DNA of 64,000 nt, taken from contig JBPCPV010000055.1 in NCBI GenBank assembly GCA_050998805.1, positions 4,072 to 68,071 of the forward strand, read 5' to 3'. Positions 35,301 to 43,391 of the stretch are shown here, piece after piece (position 1 is the first letter of the stretch; every line of letters begins with the position of its first letter). Position numbers and translations under genes: made by a program. The notes under the pieces are model-generated. The model was not told the origin of the DNA. It did no database searches and saw nothing but the letters and a program-made list of their open reading frames with translations. This DNA is from JAICKM01 sp050998805 (lineage in GTDB: Bacteria; Chloroflexota; Chloroflexia; QHBQ01; JAICKM01).

Positions 35301-36371
35301 GGGATCAGCGGGAGCGGCACCGGCGGCATAGTGTCCCTGGCGGCCGGTGCCCATGACGTGGATTTGCGCTACAATTGGCCGGGTGGCAGCCGCGGCAACC
35401 TCGAATGGTATTGGACCCCACCGGGCGGCGCGCGCACCATAGTGCCGATGACAGTACTGACTCCTGCGGCGCGCAGCTGGCGACGGGGCGAAGTACCCGA
35501 TCCGACCACACAGCCGAATCTGGCGCCCGAGCCCCAGCGGGTGCTGGCGATCCAGCCTGCCGCCGTGCTCGGTGCGGACGCGGGGATGCGGGAAGCGCGA
35601 GGGGTGGGCGTGGACAGCGCGGGCCACATCTACATCGGCGACAACGGCAACCACCGCGTGCTCGTCCTGGACAAGGACGGCAAGCGGATCGGCGAGTGGG
35701 GCGGCGCGACCGACGCATCGGCCGCCGGCAAGATCAACCTACTCGGCGACTTATGGGCAACTCCGGACGGGCACGTGCTGACCATCGACTCGGGCAATGG
35801 CGACCTACAGGAGTTCACAAGCAGCGGGCAGGTGGTACAGCAACTGGCTGGGCTGGCCCCGGCGTCGGGCGGGCTCGCGATGAGCGCGGACGGGCAGATC
35901 TGGGTCGCACACACTGGGGGCAGCAATGTACTGCGGCTGGGGGCCGACGGGAAGGTGGCCCAGGAACTTGTGGGGGGGGCCGACGGGACGCGGGCACGAC
36001 TGGAGCAGCCGATCGACGTCGTGGTGGCACCGGACGGGACGGTGTACGCAGTGGACATGCGCCAGCGGATAGTGCAATTGAATAGCGCTGGGCAGATCGT
36101 GCATGAATGGCCCGTGGAGATCGGGCTGCAGCGGGGCGGGAGCCACTTGGCATACTGGAAGGGGCGGGTGGTGATGTGCGACCCGGACCGGTCGCGACTG
36201 GTAATGCTCGACCCCACGACAGGGCAGATGAGCTACCTGGGAGGCGAGGGTGCGGGACCAGGGCAGTTCCGGATGCCGGTGGGGCTGGCGGTGGGGCCGG
36301 ACAACCGGCTATACGTACTCGACAGCGACAACGCGCGCGTGCAGGTCTTCACAGACCTGCCGCCCCGATAG
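32319..36371 (+). CDS. Giant membrane glycosyltransferase-like protein with PA14-like modules and C-terminal NHL beta-propeller
   Basis: 1350 residues from the ATG at 32319 (GGAGGA 12 bases upstream). Residues 1-640 hold two short helix clusters and then a GT39/PMT-like (GT-C) core: the acidic pair Asp256-Glu257 in IFGDEGERGMDA, followed by WWGVPNLYFYWISW and QYSREAGESTPTAM, as in ArnT-like transferases. A long outer stretch (640-800) follows. Residues ~800-890 and ~905-1045 are PA14-like beta modules (LYTFVLKGAQTGQLDVDGKP, then TYQFSIDSSGPSLLKVDNE). Residues ~1085-1350 are NHL repeats (ARGVGVDSAGHIYIGDNGNH, later LAVGPDNRLYVLDSDNARV), probably a six-bladed propeller outside the cell. A sugar-transfer enzyme with its own carbohydrate-binding head is a reasonable reading; it is unproven. 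Confidence 0.8.
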   Translation: MIITRDRPALADAPAVRMTATRHRLRAFWAARSWWGGLIVLGLAAYAQNMYMNGGDAEVAARLYWAAIILLILVLLHPAWPWHREQTTQTASQAADVAVALPAMAAPAVVARPAGARPARAAVAPAATPVAARIGLWALWQGIRGRWGWRITVPGLVLSLGLAGGATLLLRADIADARGGWLWAAALATLILTFAGAPRWPRGVGGLLPGPEDDFFGRGVPRPALRWEIVLAAGVIALALVLRLMNLEYMPGIFGDEGERGMDARAIVEGHPTLLFGYGWWGVPNLYFYWISWMLRLFGDNMVGDRMVSVISGVVTVWLVYRIGRLLWGPRVGLVAGALLAVSPLWLQYSREAGESTPTAMCWAGGFLFLFRALRFRRWSDWVFAGLCFGFSLYFYAAGKLVVPMLAVIVVYCLIRWRLAFFKRYLFGFVLSGVAFGLAFLPYALFLITDNWHGFFGRAQETSIFSAQNQALTFNRLGVPYDASWAGQTLQQSLLSHPWQWALLIFQQARIASEVLYRIGDSAFFYTIQLHHGTLLSPVLAFLTVLGLAYATWKLWDGRFGLLLIWFWGGMAGIVMTIDAPNVQRLVGAWPVVFLFPAVLIDRISAGAWPISRALARRWSTIPLAGLIVFAGVDGYQEYFVSYAAQCPFCIATVQARYVQALGQDYKGYQMGVGGYDIYFGYGSTRFVAKGVEGDDLNVPMDFFPITDNNGKGAAFLVYPSNAQYLPIIRAFYPGGSEEAIKGNDGSFIFTSYKVSSVQMAAFETAHAAYQPAQGAAITRDEPNLGTKRASNAGGGTWAPPAGLAYPVTATWQGGLVAPTYGLYTFVLKGAQTGQLDVDGKPVLDAATPINASGDREVVLVLAKGIHDVRLGGTLSSAQGQVDLEWAAAGASLPIAARYLYNGSTGGLSGTIGVGAGLDAADPLSGQKPSSRRSDPFLGVRDTGAATSSLNQPGLLALWKGTIQIPTTGTYQFSIDSSGPSLLKVDNEVVLDTRGISGSGTGGIVSLAAGAHDVDLRYNWPGGSRGNLEWYWTPPGGARTIVPMTVLTPAARSWRRGEVPDPTTQPNLAPEPQRVLAIQPAAVLGADAGMREARGVGVDSAGHIYIGDNGNHRVLVLDKDGKRIGEWGGATDASAAGKINLLGDLWATPDGHVLTIDSGNGDLQEFTSSGQVVQQLAGLAPASGGLAMSADGQIWVAHTGGSNVLRLGADGKVAQELVGGADGTRARLEQPIDVVVAPDGTVYAVDMRQRIVQLNSAGQIVHEWPVEIGLQRGGSHLAYWKGRVVMCDPDRSRLVMLDPTTGQMSYLGGEGAGPGQFRMPVGLAVGPDNRLYVLDSDNARVQVFTDLPPR

Positions 36372-39300
36372 GTGCGCCCGTTGTCGGGCGACCTCGTCGC
36401 AGTGCAGAACACCACATCAGCCAACGCCTCGCTCAATCCTCCCGGTGTGACTCGCCGCCTCTGGTGCTATCGCGCACCCCTGGCTGGGCTGGCCGTGATC
36501 GTGCTCGCTATACTTGGCGAACAACTCTCGCGGGGTCCGGCGGGGACGACCGCGCCAAATCCGGCTATCGGCATGGATATGCTGCGTGTTGCGGTCGCCC
36601 TTGTCGGCCTGGTGGCATGGGTGCGGATCGGAGCGCGCCTGCCCCGGTCGGGGCCGCCGAGCGAGGCGGGGGTGCTGGTTCGGAGGCCAACGCCCCCGCC
36701 ACTACAGGCCGTGCCCATCCCCGACCGGCAACAGACATGGGCTGGTCGGGCCCTGGCGCTCCCGACCGCCATCGACCATCTCCGGGACTTACGCGCGCGG
36801 CTGGGCTGGGGAGGTACAGCCCTGGGACTGCTCGCCGTCACCGGGCTGGCGGTCTGGTGCTATTTGCTGCTGCGCCAAGATTTCCGCGATCCGCTCGCGC
36901 CCTGGGTCTGGCTCGCCGCCCTGGTCGCGCTGGTGCTCACCTTTGTCGGCATGCGGCCCTCGCCTATAGCTAGCCTCGTCCCAAACGATCCCACCGAGCC
37001 AGTGACTGAGCCGCCGCTGACCCGGGGTGAGTGGCTAGCCATCGGCGCGATCATGCTGGTGGCGATCGCCGTCCGCCTCTGGAACCTGGAGTCCATTCCC
37101 ATCGGGCCTTACACAGATGAGGGCGATCGAGCGAACGAGGGCCGCCATGTCATCCGGGGTGAGCTCGTGAACCAAGAGCCGTTCGCCCTGTTTGGCGCGG
37201 GCTGGTGGGGCGTTCCGAACCTTTACTTCTGGCTGGTGGGCCAGTCGATCCATCTGTTCGGCAACACCCTGGCTGGAGCCCGTATGGTTCATGCGCTGGC
37301 CGGCATCGGCACTGTCTGGTTCACCTACCGCATCGGCCGGGTGGTTTGGTCGCCCCGTGTTGGTCTCTTGGCTGCGGCCCTGTTGGCCGTGTCGGATTTC
37401 GCCATCCAATTTAGCCGGACGGCGGGCGAGAGCACAATCACGATGTTTACCTGGACAGTTTGCTTCTATTACCTGTATCGGGCGCTCCGCACGCGTAGGC
37501 CGCTGGACTTTGTCTGGAGCGGATTGGCCGCCGGTTTTACGCTCTACGGCTATGTCTCGGGCAAGCTATTGCCGGTGTTCATGGCCCTCATCGCGCTCTA
37601 TCTGCTGGGGCGCTGGGGTCTACGGGGTGCCCGCCGGTACTTGCCCGGTCTGGTGCTGCTCGCTCTGGCGGCCGGGCTCACTTACGCCCCGAACGGCCTG
37701 TACACGCTGGCCCACACTGACGCCTTTACTATGCGCTATAACGGCGTAGCTATTTTCAACCATGCGTCTGACTACCAGGCGGCTTATCATACCGATTCCT
37801 GGCCGGTCATTATCGCGCGGCAGTTCATGTTGACTTATGCCGCGTTTGATGTCGGGCAGGAGCGCGGTCCATTCTATCCGACCAACCAGCCCATCTTGCC
37901 CGTCGCTTGGGCGGCTCTATGGGTGCTGGGCACCGCGTACCTGATCTGGCGGGCGGGCGACGTCCGCTTCGCCGTACTCGGACTCTGGATTCTCAGCGGC
38001 CTCGCCGGTGCCGCGCTCACCAACGATACGCCGACTCTACAGCGGGTTGCCGGTATGGTGCCGACCCTCGCGCTGGTCCCGGCGGTCTTCCTGGATCGGG
38101 TCCGGCGGGGCATCCCGGCCATGGGCCTCGGCTTACCGAGGCCGCGCCGCACCCTTGTGCTCCGCCGCGCGACGAGTGGCCTTTTCGTCGTGCTGATCCT
38201 CACGCTCGCGATCCAAACGCTCTACTTCTATTTCGTTCCTTATACGGCCGCCGCCAATTACGAGTGGTTTGGCATGCCGGGGCGCTACGCGCAGACATTA
38301 GACCCGCAGCATAACGTGATGTACCTGATGGACTACCCGGAGCTGACCTGGGACTCACCCAGCATGAGTCCCTCGCGATTTCTGGCTGGAGATCTGCCGG
38401 GGAGCGATCTGATCAATCCCGCCGATGACCTGCCTTTGACCACCAACGGCACCAAGAATGCCCACTTCCTGGTGTACCCGTCTGAGGCGGCCTATCTCCC
38501 TGTTCTGCAAACGTACTATCCCGGGGGAAAGCAAACGCCGGTGCTTGGATCGACCGGCCATCCCTACTTTACGGCCTACGCCGTGGACGCACACGAATTA
38601 ACGAGTCTGCGCCAGACGACCGCGCACTACGTGCCTGCTACGGGGCTGGCAGTCACGCGCCAGGAACCCCAACTGGGGACGGCGGGTGCTGACGCAGCCG
38701 CGCCGGTGCTTCCCCCCCCGGCGGCCCTTGCATATCCGGCGCGTGCAGAATGGATCGCAGGCGTCGTAGTTCCGGCCTACGGCACCTACCGGCTGGCGTT
38801 GACCGCGCCGGGCGGGGGCACCCTCGAGATCGACGGCCGGCCGGTGCTGACGGCCGAGGTGCAGAGTGCTGTTGCCGTCGAGGCACCGGTCGTGCTGGCC
38901 AAGGGTGTCCATCAGGTCCGGCTGGCAGGCACGTTACTGAACGGGGGGGTGGGTGTAGAGCTGCGCTGGGGCACCAATCAAGGGATCCTGGTGCCGGTGG
39001 GACAGCGCTTCCTCTGGAACGGGCCTCAAGGTTCCTTGTTGGGGCAATCCTACAGCGGGCCGGACAGCGGCAAGTCGCTCACCGGCGATCTGCCCTCGGA
39101 CCAGGCGCTGCCGCTCACGGCCCGTCGGGACGGCGTACTAGGCTGGCGGAGCATGAATGCCGTGCTGAAGAGGGGACCAGGCACGGTGGGCGTGTGGCAA
39201 GGCACACTCATGATCTCCGCCGCCGGCACGTATGTATTCGACGCTGCTACGGCGGCACCGGTCACCCTTTGGGTGGACGGCCGGCTCGCCGGCGCGGCCA

Positions 39301-40364
39301 ACATCCCCGGCACCGCCCGGAGCTTGCCGGTCTCGCTGACCCTCCCGGTCGGCAATCATGACTTCGAGGTGCGGTTCCAGGCGCGGACCGACGATTCGGC
39401 GCTCGAAGTCTTCTGGACGCCACCCAATCAGCAGCAGCAGATCCTCTCGCCGGCCGCCTTCCTGCCAGCGAGAGGCGGAGTCTGGATGGCTGCCGAGCGC
39501 CCCGGCGTTGCCGCGCCCGATCCAGCCCTGATTGACGCAATCCCACCCGTACTGCCGGTGGGAGTAGTGGCGCAGGTGTCCGGGGACTGGAAAGAAGCGC
39601 GTGGCGTCGCCGTGCTACCTGACGGGTCCGTGGTTGTCGGGGACACCGGCCATCAACGTCTGCTCGTCTACGCGCCCGACCACCGGCAAGCCGCCGCCTG
39701 GGGCAGCGCCGGGAGCGCCGATGGACAATTTGGGACGATCAGCGATGTCGCCGTCCGGTCGGACGGGACAATCGCAGTGCTCGACTCCAGCAACGACGAT
39801 ATTCAGCTATTCGACAGCCATGGTAAGGAAATAGCCCATTGGTGTCGTGATATGGTTCAGATCGGCGATTCCGGCGGACTGACGTGGGGTCCCGACGGCA
39901 AGATCTATGTCGCGGACACCGCCCGCAGCCGGATCGTGCGGCTCGGCACGGCCGGCCGGCCGGAGGCGTCGTTCCGCGACGGAGGTGCCCAGCACCAGGC
40001 GCTCAACCAGCCAATCGACGTCGTGGTGACAGCCGACGGCACAATCTACGCTGTGGACCTGCTCGGGCGAGTGGTTCGCTTCAGTCACCAGGGCTTGATC
40101 GACCGCGAATGGGTTATACCGGTCGGCGCCGGTCGGGGTGGAAGTCACATGACTCTCTGGGGCCGCTCCCTGGTCATAACCGACCCCGACGGCAACAGCA
40201 TCGCTACGATCGACCTCGACACCGGAATCAGCCACGCAGTGCAGGTTGTCGGGTCCGCCCCGCTGGAACTCGTATTGCCGGTCGGGGTCGCTGTGGGGCC
40301 TGCCAACCGGCTCTATGTGCTCGACAGCGACCATAATCGCGTACTCGTCTTCGAATCGCGCTAG
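36372..40364 (+). CDS. Second giant GT-C + PA14-like + NHL-propeller protein
   Basis: 1330 residues read from the GTG at 36372, directly after the previous stop; another GTG at 36402 is possible and no Shine-Dalgarno is visible, so translation may be coupled. Same plan as the first giant protein: N-terminal helices, GT39-like core with Asp249-Glu250 in PYTDEGDRANEG and WWGVPNLYFWLVGQ, PA14-like modules at about 780-870 and 890-1030, and a C-terminal NHL region from about 1063. The propeller is clearly more diverged (ARGVAVLPDGSVVVGDTGHQ) than that of the flanking genes. Tandem duplication of the whole gene is the likely origin. Confidence 0.8.
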   Translation: MRPLSGDLVAVQNTTSANASLNPPGVTRRLWCYRAPLAGLAVIVLAILGEQLSRGPAGTTAPNPAIGMDMLRVAVALVGLVAWVRIGARLPRSGPPSEAGVLVRRPTPPPLQAVPIPDRQQTWAGRALALPTAIDHLRDLRARLGWGGTALGLLAVTGLAVWCYLLLRQDFRDPLAPWVWLAALVALVLTFVGMRPSPIASLVPNDPTEPVTEPPLTRGEWLAIGAIMLVAIAVRLWNLESIPIGPYTDEGDRANEGRHVIRGELVNQEPFALFGAGWWGVPNLYFWLVGQSIHLFGNTLAGARMVHALAGIGTVWFTYRIGRVVWSPRVGLLAAALLAVSDFAIQFSRTAGESTITMFTWTVCFYYLYRALRTRRPLDFVWSGLAAGFTLYGYVSGKLLPVFMALIALYLLGRWGLRGARRYLPGLVLLALAAGLTYAPNGLYTLAHTDAFTMRYNGVAIFNHASDYQAAYHTDSWPVIIARQFMLTYAAFDVGQERGPFYPTNQPILPVAWAALWVLGTAYLIWRAGDVRFAVLGLWILSGLAGAALTNDTPTLQRVAGMVPTLALVPAVFLDRVRRGIPAMGLGLPRPRRTLVLRRATSGLFVVLILTLAIQTLYFYFVPYTAAANYEWFGMPGRYAQTLDPQHNVMYLMDYPELTWDSPSMSPSRFLAGDLPGSDLINPADDLPLTTNGTKNAHFLVYPSEAAYLPVLQTYYPGGKQTPVLGSTGHPYFTAYAVDAHELTSLRQTTAHYVPATGLAVTRQEPQLGTAGADAAAPVLPPPAALAYPARAEWIAGVVVPAYGTYRLALTAPGGGTLEIDGRPVLTAEVQSAVAVEAPVVLAKGVHQVRLAGTLLNGGVGVELRWGTNQGILVPVGQRFLWNGPQGSLLGQSYSGPDSGKSLTGDLPSDQALPLTARRDGVLGWRSMNAVLKRGPGTVGVWQGTLMISAAGTYVFDAATAAPVTLWVDGRLAGAANIPGTARSLPVSLTLPVGNHDFEVRFQARTDDSALEVFWTPPNQQQQILSPAAFLPARGGVWMAAERPGVAAPDPALIDAIPPVLPVGVVAQVSGDWKEARGVAVLPDGSVVVGDTGHQRLLVYAPDHRQAAAWGSAGSADGQFGTISDVAVRSDGTIAVLDSSNDDIQLFDSHGKEIAHWCRDMVQIGDSGGLTWGPDGKIYVADTARSRIVRLGTAGRPEASFRDGGAQHQALNQPIDVVVTADGTIYAVDLLGRVVRFSHQGLIDREWVIPVGAGRGGSHMTLWGRSLVITDPDGNSIATIDLDTGISHAVQVVGSAPLELVLPVGVAVGPANRLYVLDSDHNRVLVFESR

Positions 40365-40376
40365 CACTTAACAGGG

Positions 40377-42944
40377 TTACTTCGACGGGAGGTCGTCGAA
40401 GACCTGTACACGCGCGTTGTCGCTATCGAGAACATACAGCCGGTTCTCCGGCCCCGCGGCCAGGCCCACAGGCACACGGAATTGCCCCGGTCCTGTACCC
40501 TCGCCGCCGACGTAGCTGAGTTGCCCTGTCGCCGGGTCCAGCACCGTCAGTTGCGCGCTGTCCGGATTACTCATCACTACCTGCCCCTTCCACACGGCCA
40601 GGTGACTACCTCCCCGGTCAAAGCCAATCCGCACCGGCCATTCCCGCACCACCTGCCCTCCGGCGTCGAGTTGCACGAGCCGCCGGCCCATATCCACCAC
40701 GTAGATCGTGCCATCCGGCGCGACAGCCACATCGACCGGTTGGTTCAGCCGCTCTGGTGTGCCCGCAGCCCCGCCTAAGATTTCCTGCTCGATGTGGCCG
40801 TCGGGCGCGAGCCGCAACACTCGGCCCCCAGCGGTATCGGCTATCCAGATCTGCCCATCCGGTCCGAGCGCGATGCCGCCCGAGGACGGTGCGAGACCAG
40901 CCAGGTACCGCACCACCTGCCCATCCGGCGCGAACTCTTGCAGGTCGCCGTTGCCTGAATCGATAGTCAGCACATGGCCGGCGGAGCTGACGGCCAGATC
41001 GCCCAGTAAATTGATCTTGCCGGGAGCCGACGTGTCAGTGGGGCCGCCCCATTGGGTGAGCAGCTTGCCGTCGGGGCCGAGTACGACGATGCGATGGTTG
41101 CCATTGTCGGCGATATAGACATGGCCCGTGGCGTCGGAGCCCACGCCACGGGCTTCCCGCAGACCTGCATCCGCCCCTAGGATCGCCACCGGGAGCAGCG
41201 GCCTGACCGGCGCAGGCAGGGGCGGTTGGTCGGTGCGTGCCTCAGCCAAGACGTAGCGCGTCGCGAAGCCGCTCAACCGGTTCGTATAGGGGAAGCGCTC
41301 CTCGACGCGAAACCCTGGAAGCGGCACATCGGCCACTTCATAAGTGCCGTTGCCGGAACCCCGGATATTGTCCCAATCATAGCCCACATGGACCGGCTGG
41401 ACCCGTGCGGCAAGCCACTGGCCGGCCTGCCAGCGGGCGTTGTCATGGTCAATGAAATCGCCTTGCAGCAGGATAACGCCCAGTGCCCAGATCGTCAGCG
41501 CAGCCACGGTGTAGCGCCAAGCCCAGCGGCTCCAACCGGCGGCACCGCGCACCACGAACAAGATGACGAACGGGACAAAGCCCAGCAGGTAGCGGTCAAA
41601 AAAATCCCCGGGCAGCGCCAGCGAGGCGACAAACACGGCCAACCCCACCAGGTAGACACCCGTCAAGGGCGTGAGCCGGCCGTACTGTCCCCGATTCTGT
41701 AGCCAGTCCAGGAAGCCGTCACTCACCTTGGCAAGCAACAGCACACCGAGCGCGGTTCCGAGAACAAAGATTAGCCGCCAGGCTTCCGGGTTCCAGAGTG
41801 CCTGCTGCTGGTATTCGAAAAAGGCGAACCCTTCAACCCGGACGAGATTACCGTAGCCGACGAAAGTGTCGATCTGCTGGGGCAGATCAAAGGCTATCGG
41901 CCCGAAATGGACGGTGAAAGGCGGCTCGGTTGTCCCGACCAAGTTCTCCGTCAGCCCGTTCACCGCCGCCCAGCTACAGCCGACGATCATCGCCCAGAGC
42001 GCCGCCAGCCACCAGCGACGCCGGCGGAGAGTCAGCGCGGCGCATGCAGACAGCGCGACCAGCGGCAGGCAGGCCAACGCGCGCACGAGGAAGACGGCGA
42101 TCCATTTCTCTTTCCAGAGGAAGGCTGCCCGCTGCCCGGCCCCCTGGAGAGTGGCACCCGATGGCGGCATGTTATGAGCCCAGAGCCACCAGCCGGCCAG
42201 GAAGAGGGCCGGCACAACTGCGATACCGAGCCAGCGCCCGATCAGCAGGCGGCGGGCGCGCACCGCGTCCAGCGCCACGTAGAGCAGAAAGGCCAGAGGG
42301 ACGATACCCGCGAACTGGCGGATCAGGAAACCCCACCCCGCGCAGAAACCGGCCACCCACAGCCAGCCATTCCCGCGGCCCTGGAGCCCGCGGATGTAGG
42401 CATAGCAGGCACACAACACGAGTGCCAGGAACGGTATATCGGTCATGAAGCTGTAACTGAAGTGGAGGAAGAGCGGGTTGATCGCCAACAGTGCGGCACC
42501 CAGCAAGGCACCGGCCGGCGGCACGGAGAGTGCGCGGGCAACGCCGTAGAAGGCCAGCAGCGCGAGCAGCGCAAAGGCTAGGGTCGAATAGGTCAGCGTC
42601 GTATAGCTGAAGCCCAACGCCCGTGCCCACGCCGTGCCCCATAAGGTTAAGCCCACCAAATTGGCCTGTGAGCGATCCGGCATCGCGAAGGTGCCGGTTG
42701 CAAGCTGGTGTTGGACCGACCCTGCATATATCCAATCGTCCAGGATCGGGTACTCGTGCTGCGGCGGCAGAACGAGTAGGAGGGTGAACCAGCCGATGAT
42801 GATGATCCCCAGGTTCCGCAGGTCCGTCGCCGGAGAGGCCGACCGGGCGGGCGGTTGCGCCGCTTCAGTTAGAGCGATACCTGCCTGCTGTGCATCCGTC
42901 TGCGGGGGGCTGAGGCGCGCCTGGTCGCTATCCGGAGGCTGCAC
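40377..42944 (-). CDS. Giant GT-C protein with NHL propeller but no PA14 modules
   Basis: 855 residues on the opposite strand, convergent with the previous gene (12 bases between stops). A hydrophilic N-terminus of about 40 residues leads to a GT39-like membrane core with Asp69-Asp70 in EYPILDDWIYAGS. The core is different in sequence from those of the two neighbours. From about residue 585 the propeller (LREARGVGSDATGHVYIADN, ending LAAGPENRLYVLDSDNARV) is very close to that of the first giant protein, with shared phrases VLTIDSGNGDLQEF and RVQVF.DLP. The PA14 block is absent. It has its own promoter at 42992-43020. Confidence 0.78.
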   Translation of the reverse strand: MQPPDSDQARLSPPQTDAQQAGIALTEAAQPPARSASPATDLRNLGIIIIGWFTLLLVLPPQHEYPILDDWIYAGSVQHQLATGTFAMPDRSQANLVGLTLWGTAWARALGFSYTTLTYSTLAFALLALLAFYGVARALSVPPAGALLGAALLAINPLFLHFSYSFMTDIPFLALVLCACYAYIRGLQGRGNGWLWVAGFCAGWGFLIRQFAGIVPLAFLLYVALDAVRARRLLIGRWLGIAVVPALFLAGWWLWAHNMPPSGATLQGAGQRAAFLWKEKWIAVFLVRALACLPLVALSACAALTLRRRRWWLAALWAMIVGCSWAAVNGLTENLVGTTEPPFTVHFGPIAFDLPQQIDTFVGYGNLVRVEGFAFFEYQQQALWNPEAWRLIFVLGTALGVLLLAKVSDGFLDWLQNRGQYGRLTPLTGVYLVGLAVFVASLALPGDFFDRYLLGFVPFVILFVVRGAAGWSRWAWRYTVAALTIWALGVILLQGDFIDHDNARWQAGQWLAARVQPVHVGYDWDNIRGSGNGTYEVADVPLPGFRVEERFPYTNRLSGFATRYVLAEARTDQPPLPAPVRPLLPVAILGADAGLREARGVGSDATGHVYIADNGNHRIVVLGPDGKLLTQWGGPTDTSAPGKINLLGDLAVSSAGHVLTIDSGNGDLQEFAPDGQVVRYLAGLAPSSGGIALGPDGQIWIADTAGGRVLRLAPDGHIEQEILGGAAGTPERLNQPVDVAVAPDGTIYVVDMGRRLVQLDAGGQVVREWPVRIGFDRGGSHLAVWKGQVVMSNPDSAQLTVLDPATGQLSYVGGEGTGPGQFRVPVGLAAGPENRLYVLDSDNARVQVFDDLPSK

Positions 42945-42991
42945 GCGCCATTCCTCCTAGGGTGTCGGGATCGGGTACTCGCACGGGGGAT

Positions 42992-43020
42992 ATTATAGCA
43001 TAGGGCCAAAATGAGCGCAA
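42992..43020 (-). promoter_or_regulatory. Promoter of the 40377 gene
   Basis: TGC-TATAAT (TATAAT at 42997-42992) with TTGCGC exactly 17 bases upstream (43020-43015), about 45 bases before the ATG at 42944. ACTCCGC heptamers lie directly beyond it (43023-43040), between the two divergent promoters. Confidence 0.6.
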
Positions 43021-43022
43021 TC

Positions 43023-43042
43023 CGTACTCCGCACTCCGCATT
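43023..43042. repeat. ACTCCGC heptamers between divergent promoters
   Basis: Two and a half 7-bp units (TACTCCGCACTCCGCATTC) separate the minus-strand and plus-strand promoters of the 40377 and 43136 genes. Confidence 0.6.
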
Positions 43043-43061
43043 CGGTCGGGTCGCCCAGTAC

Positions 43062-43091
43062 TTGACATGGATGCCTAATTTGCGGTATGCT
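43062..43091 (+). promoter_or_regulatory. Promoter of the small protein-peptidase operon
   Basis: TTGACA (43062-43067), 18 bases, TATGCT (43086-43091). Transcription would begin near 43098, about 38 bases before the small gene. Confidence 0.6.
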
Positions 43092-43135
43092 AGGCCCAGC
43101 GATCTCTACCAACAACCCAACTGGAGGACTACGCC

Positions 43136-43372
43136 TTGCCGTTCACAGACCCGTTCAAGTCCGAGGACCATATTGTCGCGGTGCGTAAAATCGGGCGGCT
43201 GGCCCAGGTGCTGCTCGATCTACGCAGCGAGTATGAGCAGAAGCCGCGCCGCACCATCCTGGAGCAGATCGTCGAACGGATCGACGAGATCACCGAGCTG
43301 CGGGCAGAGTTGAGCGGCGCTCTGGTCTCCGCCCAACCCGCAGAGGCCAACGAGACCAATTCACAAGTCTAG
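43136..43372 (+). CDS. Small conserved-looking hypothetical protein (78 residues)
   Basis: Read from TTG at 43136, because GGAGG (43123-43127) stands 8 bases before it and a promoter lies upstream. The protein is mostly alpha-helical and charged: FKSEDHIVAVRKIGRLAQVLLDLRSEY, then a Glu/Arg-rich helix ILEQIVERIDEITELRAEL. No cysteines, no signal peptide and no membrane segment; cytoplasmic. The peptidase gene follows after 19 bases. I do not recognise a family; a coiled-coil or helical hairpin is likely. Confidence 0.65.
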   Translation: MPFTDPFKSEDHIVAVRKIGRLAQVLLDLRSEYEQKPRRTILEQIVERIDEITELRAELSGALVSAQPAEANETNSQV

Positions 43373-43391
43373 ATCAGTAAGGAATTTTATC

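Noticed and set aside
36342..36361. GCAGGTC/GACCTGC hairpin at the end of the first giant gene, as a terminator
   Set aside because: It is in coding sequence (VQVFTDLP), has no T-tract, and the next gene starts right after, so termination there is unlikely.
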